NCBI GenBank assembly: GCA_026636295.1
Contig: CP089455.1
Coordinates: 496,001 to 560,000 of the forward strand
Length of the DNA: 64,000 nucleotides
DNA from: Medakamo hakoo
Taxonomy: Eukaryota > Chlorophyta > Trebouxiophyceae > Coccomyxaceae
Direction of reading: 5' to 3'
The notes under the pieces are model-generated. The model had not been told where the DNA came from and made no database searches. It was given only the letters and a program-made list of their open reading frames with translations. The position numbers were made by a program, and so were the translations under genes. Positions 10,510-20,418 of this stretch are shown one piece after another (position 1 is the stretch's first letter; each line of letters starts with the position of its first letter).

Positions 10510-12067
10510 ATGGACTGCGACCAGGTGCGTGCTTTCCATCGCTCGCGCCGCCTACTGCATGCTCTCCAGCCGCGATCGCCGAGGGCAGGGGGGAGGGAGG
10601 CGGACGGGATCGTGGCAGGCAGCGCGGCACCAGATTGGCCCGCCGCGCCGTTCCATGTCTTCTTGCGTCGCGGCCGCGCATGCGCAGGCCGCGGGACAGG
10701 CCTTCCCACAACGTCTGTCGTCATTCCGTCTCTCCAGCCAAGGATCAGACATGCTCATCTCTCTGCTCCGCGTGCAAAAAGGCCGCGCTCCAGGCTGAGG
10801 TCGCACCGCAATCGCGTCCCCGCTGTTTTTCTCGGCGAGTGCGAACGAAAAACGCTCACGCGCCCTCCCGTCCACCCCTCCACCGCACAGGACGCCTGCT
10901 GGATCTGCCTGGCCCCTGCCACGGCCGAGGAGCCGCTGGGTATGCCATGCGCGTGCCCTCGGCCTGTGCACGCCGCCTGCTTGGCCCGGTGGCAGCTGCA
11001 CTCGGCGGGGACAAGGTGCGTGCACGGCCGCGGCGGATTGGTCCGGCAGGACTAACCGATTGGATCGGGCGCGCACGCGGACAAGGGGTAAAACCCACGT
11101 TCCACCGCGTCGATGTGGGCTACACAAACATTTGCGCACAACCGCGGTGTATTTAGGCGAGATCCGTTGGTGTTTGCCTGTTGTCGGGCGCCGGGTAGCC
11201 CGTCGCTTTTCCTGACGCGGGCGCCTCCCAATCCATCCCTTGCCCACCCTCATCACCCACAGTGAAGAAACCGCGTGCCGGTTTTGCCATTCCGCCCTGC
11301 CGGACTGGAAGGGCGTGCTGACGCCGGCCGAAGCCGAACTGGCGGGCGGCATGCCGTACGTGGCGCCGACGATGTCGGTGACGTTTAACGGCCAGGTGCG
11401 CGCGAGGGGACGGATGGCGGGGGGGGGGGGGGGGGAGAGGGAGAGAGAGAGCGTCAGAGGGCAAAACCTCGCGGGAAAAATAACAACTCACTCTTTCCGA
11501 TTCCGCCCCTCCCCACACACCCATGCACAGGTCCACCACGTCCAAGTCCGCGGCGGCCCGGGCGGCTACGAAGCCTTCATCGGCGACATCCGCCGCATCT
11601 TCGGCATCGGGCCCGACGCCGAAATGGCGCTCGCCTTTGACTGCGCCGACCCGGTGACAGGCGCCCTGGTGAAGCTGAACGGCGCGGGCGCGTACCAGGC
11701 CGCCGTCCACTGCGCGGCCGTGTCGGCGGCCAAGCGCTTGGCGGGCTGGGCCCGGGAACAGCGGGCGGCGGCGGCGGAGGCTGCGGCCGCCCGCCTGCCG
11801 TCGGAAGAGTGGCCGGCCCTGCCCGCGGCGACGACCGCCGCGCCCGCCACGCCCGCCCAGGGCTTGCAGCGCGTCTCCGAGCGCGGCTGCTCCACCGACT
11901 CGGAAGTCGGGACGACGGTCGAAGACTTGCTGGCCGCCGCTGCCGCCCCCACCACCACCGCGCCAGCCGTCGCCGCTCCCCCGCCGTCTGCTGATTCGTC
12001 CCGCCCGGACGACGTCCGCCGCGCGCTCGCCCACATGGCCGCCTCCCTCAAACGCTTGCACGCGGCT

Positions 12068-12101
<34 letters not shown>

Positions 12102-12340
12102 GCAGGGCCGCCAGCGCCGCCGGGCCGGCGGGGCCGGCCACGCCCGCCGCCGACCTCCAGCGCGCGACGGCCGCGGCCGGCGTCGACCCCGCCGCCCTGC
12201 GCTCCTTGCAAGCCCGCGTGGCGGGCTTGCTGCGCGCCATGCCCCGTGGGCGTGGGAGTGGCAGTGCGATGGGGGGGCTGTTGACGGACATGCCGCTGCG
12301 CCGGGCGTCCGCCGTGGGCGGGCCGGATGACGCGGAATGA
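10510..12340 (+). CDS. RING-CH zinc finger protein with PB1-like domain, copy 2
   Basis: Predicted exons are 10510-10524, 10891-11015, 11263-11395 and 11531-12340, giving 360 residues. The first exon is only five codons (MDCDQ). The zinc finger CWIC...CACPRPVHAAC...RWQLHSAGT...CRFC and the following ALPDWKGVLTP match copy 1 closely, as does the PB1-like part (VTFNGQVHHVQV, FIGDIRRIFGIGPDAEMALAF, KLNGAGAYQAAVHC). The exon holding CRFC continues without a break into ALPDWKG, whereas copy 1 has an intron exactly there. After the PB1-like domain it has a longer, Ala-rich C-terminal region with a helical stretch around RRALAHMAASLKRLHAAAA. The pair is a tandem duplication that has diverged outside the domains. 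Confidence 0.78.
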
Positions 12341-12357
12341 GGAGAGGGTGAAAAAGA

Positions 12358-12385
12358 CCGCAACCGGAAAAGGTTGCGGTTTTTT
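12358..12385 (+). terminator. Hairpin followed by a T run after the RING-CH copy 2 stop
   Basis: The 8-base arms CCGCAACC and GGTTGCGG flank a GGAAAA loop and are followed by six or seven T residues, 18 bases past the stop at 12340. It looks like a bacterial intrinsic terminator but lies in a nuclear tail-to-tail gap, so RNA 3'-end formation or mRNA stability is a more likely role. Confidence 0.45.
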
Positions 12386-12625
12386 GGTTGCGGGGACACG
12401 CATCGGAACAAGGATGGGAGGAGAGAGGCATCGGTGATCCGCCCTAGAGAGAGCGCAAGTCGCGTGTTCGCACCCGCACAGTTCCCCTCCCTGCCGTTGT
12501 TTTCAGTGTGTGTAACTTCCAGACAAGAAATCGATTCTTTTCCTTTTTCCATCCCACACTACAAAAAAATGCATTTCCATCCACCTATACAAAAAAAAGC
12601 CAACCCGCCCGCCCGTCGTCCGTGT

Positions 12626-13838
12626 TCAGATGTCGACGATGACCCACACATCCGTGCGATCAGCCGCCTCATCCACACGCATGGCGGAGTAGGTGATGGC
12701 CTTGATCTCCGTCCCCGCCGCGTGGCGGGTGCGGTCGAACGCCTCACCCTGCCCCAGAGCCGTCAGCGACCAGCGCTCTCCCTCTCCGCCGCCGCCGCCG
12801 CCGCCGCCGCGGACCAGGTCCGTCACGGTCAGGCTCGCGCACGCAAAGCCGTCTGTGGCAAAGCCGAATAAGAGCTCGTCTAAAAAGGCGAAGAGCAAGG
12901 AGTGCAGGTCGTGGCCGGCCGCGGTGTAAGAACTGCGCGGCGTTGGGAGAGGAGAAAAAAAAGTGAGTGAGACAAAAAAAACACGGGAATGCCCCCGCCG
13001 TCTTTCTCCCTGACCCCCCGACACTCTCACCGTTCCGTCCGTTCTTCTAAGCCTGTGATGGGCGTCATGTAGTGGAAGAGGCCGAGGCCCGCTTCCGCCA
13101 TGGCGCGTTCTAGGGTGGGGCCCCCTGCGTTGTCGGTGTGTTGAGAGTGGGTGGGTGGGGGGGCAGGTGAGTGGTGGATGGATGGACCCCGCCCTGTGGC
13201 GAGAGACCGGCCGCTGCGTGCGCGCGCCCACCCACCCACCCACCCACTCTACCACGCACAGGAGTGGATCTGGATGTCGGCCGTGTGGTCCAGGTCTGTG
13301 TGTTCGTTTTTCGGAGGGCGTGCGTGCGGGCGGGGGCGTGAGTGCGCGACATAGAGGGGAGTGGCGGGCGGCCCCGACCCCCCATCCCACGGGCAACTCC
13401 CAACCTCGCCAGGTCCCGCCTAGTAACGCCGCCGGCCGGACTTTCCCGCGTCCGCCGCACCCGCCCACCGCCCGCAGTGCGGGCAGCCAGCATCCTTCTC
13501 TCTTTAATGCACCCCTCCCCCCCTCAGACGGCCCGACCGACCCGCCTTCTCCACTCACACTCAAACGCCCGCCCGCGCACGGCGGGCTCGCCCGGCGGCG
13601 GCGTGTGCGACCTCGGCGACGCCGGGGCGTCAGCTTCGCCATCACCAGCTCGCACGTCGTCGATGCGACCACTGGCATCTGCGTCCGCAGCACCAGCAGC
13701 GTGCGGTGCGCCGACAGCCGCCTCAACAACGCCCGCGTCCAATGCCGGCTGCTGCTCGCTCTCTTCCACTTCGCGCGCCCGCTTGCGCCGGTCGCGCGCC
13801 GGACGCTGGGGCAAGGATTCGTAAGGCAGGGTGGTCAT
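12626..13838 (-). CDS. Archease
   Basis: Predicted minus-strand exons are 13559-13838, 13260-13295, 13031-13124 and 12626-12932, giving 238 residues. Archease is the cofactor that activates the RtcB-type RNA ligase for tRNA splicing and related RNA repair. After splicing the core reads AFEYLDHTADIQIHSWGPTL, and both split codons (Tyr in EYL, Trp in SWG) restore conserved residues, which supports the boundaries. HDLHSLLFAFLDELLFGF and the C-terminus GTEIKAITYSAMRVDE...VWVIVDI are diagnostic. The N-terminal 90 residues are an extra charged/Ala-rich extension not found in the human protein. Exon 2 is only 36 bases. The gene is head-to-head with the AlgH-like gene (140 bases between starts). Confidence 0.92.
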
Positions 13839-13978
13839 TGTGTGCGTGCGTGCGCTGAGACCACGGTGGGTTCAGGACGGCCGCGTGGGCCTGCCGTCCC
13901 GTTTTTTCGTTTTTTTGGCTTGTGAGCGAGAGCGACGCTGCCAAGCCATTCGTCGGAAGCTTTTCTCTCGTCACAAGG

Positions 13979-15040
13979 ATGCCGCCGCCCGGAGCCCTCC
14001 CTCCTCCATATCGTATTGCCCCAAGCTCACAAAGGGCGCAACCGTGTCCTGCGTGTTGCCATGGAGTCACGAAACTGCCGGCGCCGTGCCCGAGGCCTGG
14101 CCACGCCCTCTACCGCGCCCGCTCGTCGCCGGCCCGACCCGGTCTGCTCACCCCGCCGGCCGCGGCGGCCAGTGACGGCAACGACGACGCGTCCCCCTCC
14201 CCCTCAGGCGACGACGACGCCTCCCCGCCGCTGACCATCCCGGCCGGCGCGTCCTGGCGAGACGTCCGCGCCGCCCTCATCGCGGGCGAAGCGGCGGCCG
14301 CCGGCGAAGCGCCCGGGCCTGACGGCGACGTGTGGTCCGCGCGCTTCACCCCCGAAAACGTGCACCTGCTGCAGAGCCAGGACAGGGCGCTGGCGCGGGA
14401 GGCGCTGTGGGCGCACGCGACGGGCGCGCCAGAGGCGGGCGGCCTGGTCATCGCGTCGCCGGACGCGCCCGCCATCCTGGGCGACGACCGGGCCTGGCAG
14501 CTGGTCGTGCTGGTGACGGCGCACGGCCCCGGCGGGTCGGCCGGCCTCATCCTGAACCGGCCCGCCACGGCGACGCTGGGCGACCTGCTGGGCTGGGGCC
14601 TCAACCTGGGCGGGTCGGCCGGAGGCGAGGAGGGCGGCGCCCTGGGGCCCGCGCCCGTGTACCTGGGCGGCTACTTCCCGCCGACGAAAATCGCGCGGCA
14701 GCCCGTCACCCTGGTCCACGGCTGCGGCGACTTGGAGGGCGCCACTGAGCTCGCGCCGGGGTCGGGCCTCTTCACGGGCGCGGCCGCGCCCGTGGCCGCC
14801 GCCGTCGCGGCCGGCACCCTCCCCCTGACGTCCCTCCGCATTTTTGCGGGGGCGCTGGCCTGGCCGCCCGGCGCGCTGGCGGCGGAGTGTGAGGCGGGCG
14901 CCTGGATCCCGGCGGCGGCGAGCCGTGTGCTGAGCCTGAAGCCGTGCTTGGGCCTGCCGGTGCCGCTGTGGGTGGAAAGCCTGACCCTGATGGGCGGGGA
15001 GTGGGGGAAGATGGCGCGGAGGGGGCGCGGGCGGGCGTGA
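13979..15040 (+). CDS. AlgH/UPF0301 (DUF179) family protein, probably plastid
   Basis: A single exon of 353 residues from the ATG at 13979; the open frame extends upstream but has no ATG there. The family is bacterial in origin and present in plastids; its biochemical role is unclear. The segments SWRDVRAALIAGE, EAGGLVIASPDA, WQLVVLVTAHGPGGSAGLILNRPA, LGDLLGWGL, PVYLGGYFPP and SLRIFAGALAWPPGALAAECEAGAW follow the family order. The first 70 or so residues are Pro/Ala/Arg-rich and low in acids, like a transit peptide, and resemble the extension of land-plant members. It ends 162 bases before the stop of the caprin-like gene on the other strand. Confidence 0.85.
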   Translation: MPPPGALPPPYRIAPSSQRAQPCPACCHGVTKLPAPCPRPGHALYRARSSPARPGLLTPPAAAASDGNDDASPSPSGDDDASPPLTIPAGASWRDVRAALIAGEAAAAGEAPGPDGDVWSARFTPENVHLLQSQDRALAREALWAHATGAPEAGGLVIASPDAPAILGDDRAWQLVVLVTAHGPGGSAGLILNRPATATLGDLLGWGLNLGGSAGGEEGGALGPAPVYLGGYFPPTKIARQPVTLVHGCGDLEGATELAPGSGLFTGAAAPVAAAVAAGTLPLTSLRIFAGALAWPPGALAAECEAGAWIPAAASRVLSLKPCLGLPVPLWVESLTLMGGEWGKMARRGRGRA

Positions 15041-15099
15041 GAGGGCAGCAGAGAGTGCGTCTGTGATGTTTTGCTTCGTGTTTTTTTTACCCACCCGCT

Positions 15100-15124
15100 C
15101 CCTCTCTCTCTCTCTCTCTCTCTT
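15100..15124. repeat. (CT)n microsatellite
   Basis: About twelve CT units in the short tail-to-tail gap between the AlgH-like and caprin-like genes. Confidence 0.9.
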
Positions 15125-15202
15125 TTGTTTGGTGCGTTCACTCTCACCCCTTCACCAGCTGCAGCGCAAGAAAAAGGAAAAAGACTTAAAAGAAAAAGGC
15201 TC

Positions 15203-17228
15203 TCAAGCCGACGCCTGGACCCGGCCGCGGCCACGGCCGCCCCCGCCGCCGCCACCACGGCCAAAGCTGCGCCCGGCAAAGCCACGGCCCGCGCCAGCAG
15301 TCGTGGTCGTGCCAGCGGACGGGCGGGCGGCGGCAGCGGCCGCCGCCGCGAAGGAACGCGGGGCGGCGGGAGCCGCGGCTGCGGCGGCGGCGGGAGCGGC
15401 AACCCGCGCGACTCCAGCGCCCGCCTGCTGTTTTTTGGAGGGCGCGGGCGCCGCCAGCGGCGACGGCCCGGACGCCGGCGCGCGCATGCCCGCCCCACCC
15501 CACGCCACAGGCTTGTCCGTAGCCGCGTACGCGCCCTCGGGCTGGGCGGCCGTCGTGGCGGTGGAGGCCGCGGGCGGCGAGCGCGGCGGCTGTTGCGCCG
15601 GCGCAGCGGGGGGGGGCTGCTCGGCCGCGGGCGCCCCGCCTGCTTTTTTGTCGTTCTCACTCCCGCCGCCCACAGCTTCCGGCACGGCGCGGACGTAACC
15701 CGATGCCAGGATGCGGTCGACGACCGTGCCCAGGCGGGACAAGTCGGACGCCGCGACGGCCGCGCCCAGCGCCGCGGCGGACGCGACGGCTTCGTCGTCG
15801 CCGGGGGCGGCCGCCGCGGCCGCGGCGTCCGCCACGCCCGCCGCGCCGGGCGGCAGGGCCCCGGCCCGGCCTTCCACCCACGCCCGGGCGGCGGCCTCAC
15901 ACTCCGCCAGGGCGGTCGCGTGCGATTTGACGGTGCCGGCGGGGCGGGTGGTGAGGGCGGCGGACAGGGCGCCGAGCGCGGCGAGGTCTGCCTCGCTCAA
16001 CGGCCGCCCGGGCAGGGCGGGGCCGGCGCCCGCGCCGGCCAGCCCTTCAGCGTACGCGTCGTGCGACAGGCAGGCATACCGTTCCAGGCCCGCCAGGGCC
16101 TTGCCCCGGGGTTCGGGCCCCAGGTTGGAGCCGTCCATCACCCGGCCCAGGTAGATGGCGGCAAGGAGGCGGGAGACGGCGGCCGTGGCGGCGGGCGGTG
16201 CGGGCGCGCCGGCGGACGCGGCGCCGCCATTGGCGGCGGGCAGCGCGGCCGACCCGCCGATCAAGGAGGCGGACGGGTGCGGGACGGCGTCGACGACCAG
16301 GCCGGCGCCGTGCGCGCCGGCGGGCGGGCCGGCCGGTCCGCGGTGCGGGCGCACCACGGCCGCAGGCGGTCCGCCGTCTCCGTCCTCGTTGTCGTCGACC
16401 AGGTCGTCCGCCAGCGCTGCGCCGGCCGCTTCTTCCGCTTCGGCCAGCGCCAGGGCGGCCGCCAGGTCCATGCGGGCTGCGGGCTGGCGTGGTTGGGGCG
16501 GCGGCGGCGGCGCGGCGGCGGCGGGCGCCGGCGGTGGAGGGTGGTGCGCCTGGGCCCGCCCCCCGCCCCGCTTCTCGGCTTTGGCGACGGCGGTCGCGAC
16601 GGCGGCCGCAATCTCTTCTTTGACGGCGGCGTCGATGGCGGCCTTCAGGGCGTCCAGCTCTTCCAGGGCGCCCAAGATGCGGTCTTTTTTGGCGAGGGTC
16701 GTGCGCTGTGGCGTGGTGTGGATGGGAGGGGGTGGGTGGGTCGGTGGGGTGGATGGCCCCTGGTCCGAGAGTCCTCGCTGGCCGCGCGCGCGCAGGAGGA
16801 GACAGCGTGCGGCCCGCAGAGGAAAGCCGCTGTTTCCTCTGCTTTCAACGCCGTTCAGAGCTCCAGTTTTCGCAGCACAGTATGGCGTATGCTCGGCGAA
16901 GCAGCGACGCGGGTGTGCGGGCCGTGCGCGGTCGAAAAGCGAAAGCACTCGATCGATGGAGGGGGGGGGGAGCGCCAATGCTTTTTTGGCTTTCTCGCCG
17001 CGCCGCGGCCACAGGGACGCTCACCAACCGCCCACACACCTGGTCCTCATTCAGCTCCTTGCCGGCCGCCTTGGCAGCTTCAATCTCCTCGATCCGCTTC
17101 AGCCTTTTCGCCGAGTTGCGGACGCGCCGGTTTAGCAGAGCCAAGACCGGCGCTTCGTTGCTCCCGCCCGAGCCGGGGCGGGGCTGCTGTGGCTTCGCCT
17201 GGCCGCGCTGCTGTTGCTGGGCCGTCAT
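15203..17228 (-). CDS. Caprin-like RNA-binding protein with RGG tail
   Basis: Predicted minus-strand exons 17040-17228 and 15203-16705 join in phase 0 and give 563 residues. The N-terminal part, [20 protein letters not shown] then [14 protein letters not shown], continues after the intron with [19 protein letters not shown]. This resembles the helical dimerisation segment of caprin-type proteins (pattern: KLKK..KIE..K..G..LNEDQ). A second helical block lies at about residues 245 to 400. The C-terminus is Gly/Arg-rich ([15 protein letters not shown]), a likely RNA-binding RGG tail. Such proteins act in mRNP granules. The match is from pattern only, and the long Ala/Pro-rich linkers carry no information. 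It is divergent from LSM4, another RNA-binding protein, with 336 bases between starts. Confidence 0.6.
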
Positions 17229-17564
17229 CGTCTTGTGATGGGGGGAGGAGGAGCGGGGTTTACCAGCGGGTGGCGAGGGAAGCGAGGGAGAGGGGGACCC
17301 GGGGCGTGGAGTGAGGGAGTGAAGAGCAACACTTGTGTCGCAGAGTTGCTTTCTTTTGCCGCAGCGCCCCTGAGACGGCGCACACGCACACAACACACAC
17401 GCGCTGTTGAGGCCGCCAGGCGCTCACTCGATCGCTGCGACGTCTTCAGGACAACGCCAGGCGCAGCATCCATCGGCAAGCCTCCGCGCGGCGCGCGACT
17501 CCACGCGCCGACGCTGGCATCAGTCCTCTTCGCCCGCCCGCTTTTTTTTTCCCAAACGCAAACC
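17229..17564. promoter_or_regulatory. Divergent promoter region, caprin-like gene and LSM4
   Basis: A 336-base gap between two start codons facing away from each other. It has moderate GC, a short T run before the LSM4 ATG and no TATA box I can recognise. It must hold both promoters and both 5' untranslated regions. Confidence 0.6.
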
Positions 17565-18256
17565 ATGCTCCCCCTCCTCCTGCTCAAGACGGCGCAGAAG
17601 CACCCGGTGGTGCGTGGATGTGGCGAGGGGTGTGTGTGTGTGTGGGAGGGATTGGCCGCGTGCGGGCGGGCGCGCTGCGCTGTGTGTGTCGCTCTCGATT
17701 CCCCTTCGCGCCACCAACCCGGCTCCCTCCCCTCTTTTCCCAACCCATCCAAAACCCATCAGCTCGTCGAACTGAAAAACGGGGAGACGTACAATGGCAC
17801 GCTCGTGACCGTGGACGCCTGGATGAACGTCCACCTGACCGACTGCATCTGCACGTCCAAGGTGAGGCGGGGATGGAACGGGGCGGGCGTCTTGGTTTTC
17901 TTTTTCCCTGTGTGCACAGGGGGACCCCGCGGGCACTCACTCTTTTGTTTTCGTGTTGTCGCCCCCCCCCCCACCCACCCACGCAGGACGGCGACCGGTT
18001 CTGGCGCCTGCCCGAAGCCTACGTGCGTGGCAACACGCTGAAGTACATCCGCGTGCCCGAACCGGTGATGGCGGCGGCGCTGGAAGAGTCGCGGCGGCGG
18101 GAGGCGGCGGGGCCGGGGGGCGGCCGGGGCGGCTTTGGCGGGCGGGGCGGGCGTGGGCGGGGTGGGCCGGGCCGGGGCGGGCCGGGCGGGCGGGGGCCCG
18201 GGCGGGGAGGTGGCCGGGGTGGCGGGCCGCCCCCGCCGCCTCCGCCGCCGGAGTGA
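17565..18256 (+). CDS. LSM4: U6 snRNA-associated Sm-like protein LSM4
   Basis: Predicted exons 17565-17609, 17763-17861 and 17987-18256, all phase 0, give 137 residues. LSM4 is part of the Lsm2-8 ring on U6 snRNA in the nucleus and of the Lsm1-7 ring in cytoplasmic mRNA decay. The start [15 protein letters not shown], the Sm1 motif [22 protein letters not shown] and the Sm2 stretch [13 protein letters not shown] match eukaryotic LSM4 almost residue for residue. The C-terminus is a Gly/Arg-rich RGG tail ending in a run of Pro, as in plant LSM4. Both introns fall inside the Sm domain. Confidence 0.97.
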
Positions 18257-18391
18257 TGAGTGGTGTGAACGGGCGCAGGTTTTGAGACAGGCGGGGAGCC
18301 ACAAGAAAAAAAGAAGCGGCGGCGCATTGCCTCGCGCCCACGCCTCGCCTGCCCGCGCCCGCCGCCTGCGCACCCCGGGAGCACGCGCACC

Positions 18392-20176
18392 ATGCCACCG
18401 CGCACCCGGTCCGGCGGCGCAGCAGCGATCGCGCCCGCCCCCGCGGCCAGCCGCCGCCGCGCGGCCGCACCACCGAGCCGCCGCGGCCGTCGCACCGACG
18501 CAGCTGACGACGACGCCGCGCCCTTTGACGCCCTGGCCGCGGACTCGGATGACGAACGGCGCAAGCGTGGTCGTGCGGACGATGACGAGGATGAAGGAGT
18601 GGTGGAGACGGCGGAAGACAAGCGGCTCCGGATGGGTGCGTTTTTTTCCGTTTCCTCGCGCCCGCAACCTAGCCGCCCCCCCCCCGCCTGGCCGGCGCCC
18701 CGCGCCTTTTTCTCACGCACGGCCCGCCACGCTCCCCTCCCCACACTCCAACACACAGCCAAGGCCTACATCGCGTCTGTGGCAGCCACCGAACAGTTGG
18801 GCGACGCCGACGCCCTGGCGCACGACGCCCTGGGCGCCGCCCTGGCGTCGGCCGCGGCCGAAGCGGCCGGCCACTCGCTCCGCCCGGTCGCGGACGCGGT
18901 CACCATCCCGGGCCCGGCCTCCCCGGCCGCCCGGTACGGCGCCGCCCGCCTGGTCCGGTCTCCCGCCGGGCCTGTGACGGCGGTGGCGGTCAGCCCTGAC
19001 GGACGGACGGTGTGGGTCGTGACGAAGGGGGGCGCCGCGCTCGCGGTCGACGTGGGCGCCGGAAAGGTCGCCGCCCGCCTGCGCCTGGACCCCGCGTCGG
19101 CCGGCGGCGGGAAGAAAGGGGCGGGCGCGGCGCGTGCATCAAGCGCCGCTGCGCCCTGGGCGCGCCGCCCTGGCCGCACCGTCCCGCCGCGCTCCCTGCT
19201 GGCCGTGGCCGCGTCGGACGACGGGCGGCTGGTCGCCGCGGGCGGCGGGGACGGGTCCGTGCGCGTGTGGGAGGTCCGGGCCGCCCTGGCGCCCGGGCCG
19301 CCCCCGCCGCCCCTGGCGATCCTGGCCGGCCACCGCGGCCCCATTTCCGGGCTGGCCTTCCGGCCGGGCGCGGCGGCGGCGGGCCACGCCCTCTTCTCCG
19401 CGTCGCTGGACGGGTCTGTCAAACTGTGGAGCCCGGACGACGGCGGCGTGTCCTCGCTCGTCGACACGCTGTTCGGCCATGCCGGGCCCGCGCTGGCGGT
19501 GTCGGCGGCTCCGCGCGCCGAGCGGGCGGCCACAGGCGGGGCGGACCGCACGGCGCGCGTGTGGAAGGTGGCGGACGGCGCGCAGCTGCTGTTCCGGGCG
19601 CCCGGCCAGGCCGTGGACGCGGTGGCGCACGTCACGCCCACCGAGTGGGTGTCGGGCGGGCCGGACGGCGGCGTCGCCCTGTGGTCCCAGCTGAAGAAGC
19701 GGCCGGCGGCCGTGGTGCGGCGGGCGCACGGCGGCGGCGGTGGAGGCGGAGGGCGCGCGCGCGCGCCGCCGCCGCCGTCGTCGTCCGACGAAGACGAAAG
19801 TGAGGCGCCCGCCGCCGCGCCCGCCGCGCCCGCCTCCGACCCGTGCCGGTCCTGGGTGGGCGCCGTCGCTGTCGCGGCCGGCACCGACCTCGCAGCCTCG
19901 GGCGCGGGCGATGGGGCCGTGCGCCTGTGGGCTGTGCGCGGCTGTGCCGGCGGCGGTGGCGGCGGGGCCGGGGGGCGCCGGTCCCTCGACCCGGTCGGCT
20001 CCCTCCCCACCCCGCCCGGCTTCGTCAACGGGCTGGCCATCGCGCGCAGCGGCGCCCTGCTCGCCGCCGGCATGGGCACGGAGCCGCGGCTGGGGCGGTG
20101 GGGCCGGGCGGGGGCGGGGGCCTTCAACGGCGTCGTGCTGCACCCGCTGGGTGGTGGTGGGGGCGGCGCGCCCTGA
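18392..20176 (+). CDS. RRP9: RRP9 / U3-55K WD40 protein of the U3 snoRNP
   Basis: Predicted exons 18392-18635 and 18759-20176 give 553 residues. RRP9 is the U3-specific protein of the small-subunit processome and acts in early 18S rRNA processing in the nucleolus. The acidic N-terminus contains ETAEDKRLRM, spliced in frame to AKAYIASV, matching the ETAQEKKLRLAKLYL motif of the human protein. WD40 repeats follow: GPVTAVAVSPDGRTVWV, LAVAASDDGRLVAAGGGDGSVRVW, GHRGPISGLAFRP, SLDGSVKLWSPDD, GADRTARVWKV, VSGGPDGGVALW, GAGDGAVRLW, and the terminal LLAAGMGTEPRLGRW. LKKRPAAVVRRAHG is a further RRP9 hallmark. It has a low-complexity acidic insert near residue 420. Confidence 0.93.
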   Translation: MPPRTRSGGAAAIAPAPAASRRRAAAPPSRRGRRTDAADDDAAPFDALAADSDDERRKRGRADDDEDEGVVETAEDKRLRMGAFFSVSSRPQPSRPPPAWPAPRAFFSRTARHAPLPTLQHTAKAYIASVAATEQLGDADALAHDALGAALASAAAEAAGHSLRPVADAVTIPGPASPAARYGAARLVRSPAGPVTAVAVSPDGRTVWVVTKGGAALAVDVGAGKVAARLRLDPASAGGGKKGAGAARASSAAAPWARRPGRTVPPRSLLAVAASDDGRLVAAGGGDGSVRVWEVRAALAPGPPPPPLAILAGHRGPISGLAFRPGAAAAGHALFSASLDGSVKLWSPDDGGVSSLVDTLFGHAGPALAVSAAPRAERAATGGADRTARVWKVADGAQLLFRAPGQAVDAVAHVTPTEWVSGGPDGGVALWSQLKKRPAAVVRRAHGGGGGGGGRARAPPPPSSSDEDESEAPAAAPAAPASDPCRSWVGAVAVAAGTDLAASGAGDGAVRLWAVRGCAGGGGGGAGGRRSLDPVGSLPTPPGFVNGLAIARSGALLAAGMGTEPRLGRWGRAGAGAFNGVVLHPLGGGGGGAP

Positions 20177-20418
20177 TGATGTGGTGTGTGCAAAAAACAC
20201 AGAGGCAGCACTGGGTGGGGACAGTTCGGGTGAAGACTCGCTGGGGTGGGCACAGGAGTGTCTGGGGTCCCAGGCAGAGCTGTCTGGAGGGGAGGGGCGT
20301 GAGGCTCCCAGGCCTGACGCCAGACTGGTGGGAGCTCGAAGGAGGCTCTGAGGCCTCCTCAGTTCATCCTTTTTCACCGGCGGGCAAGGCCGGCGCGCGC
20401 GCGCGCGCGTCGAAAAAA
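20177..20418. other. CpG-poor, hairpin-rich intergenic segment
   Basis: Between the RRP9 stop and the CDK start lies a segment whose base composition differs from everything around it. From about 20205 to 20370 there are only about five CpG dinucleotides, and TGG, CAG and GGG dominate. It contains nested inverted repeats, for example GGCGTGAGGC (about 20299) with GCCTGACGCC (about 20315), one mismatch, and CTGGG...CCCAG just upstream. No coding frame of interest. It could be a structured non-coding RNA or an unusual untranslated region. Confidence 0.4.

Noticed and set aside
12511-12515. TGTAA as chlorophyte polyadenylation signal for RING-CH copy 2
   Set aside because: The pentamer is there, but I see no consistent TGTAA at the expected place after the other genes, so I do not claim it as the signal in this genome.
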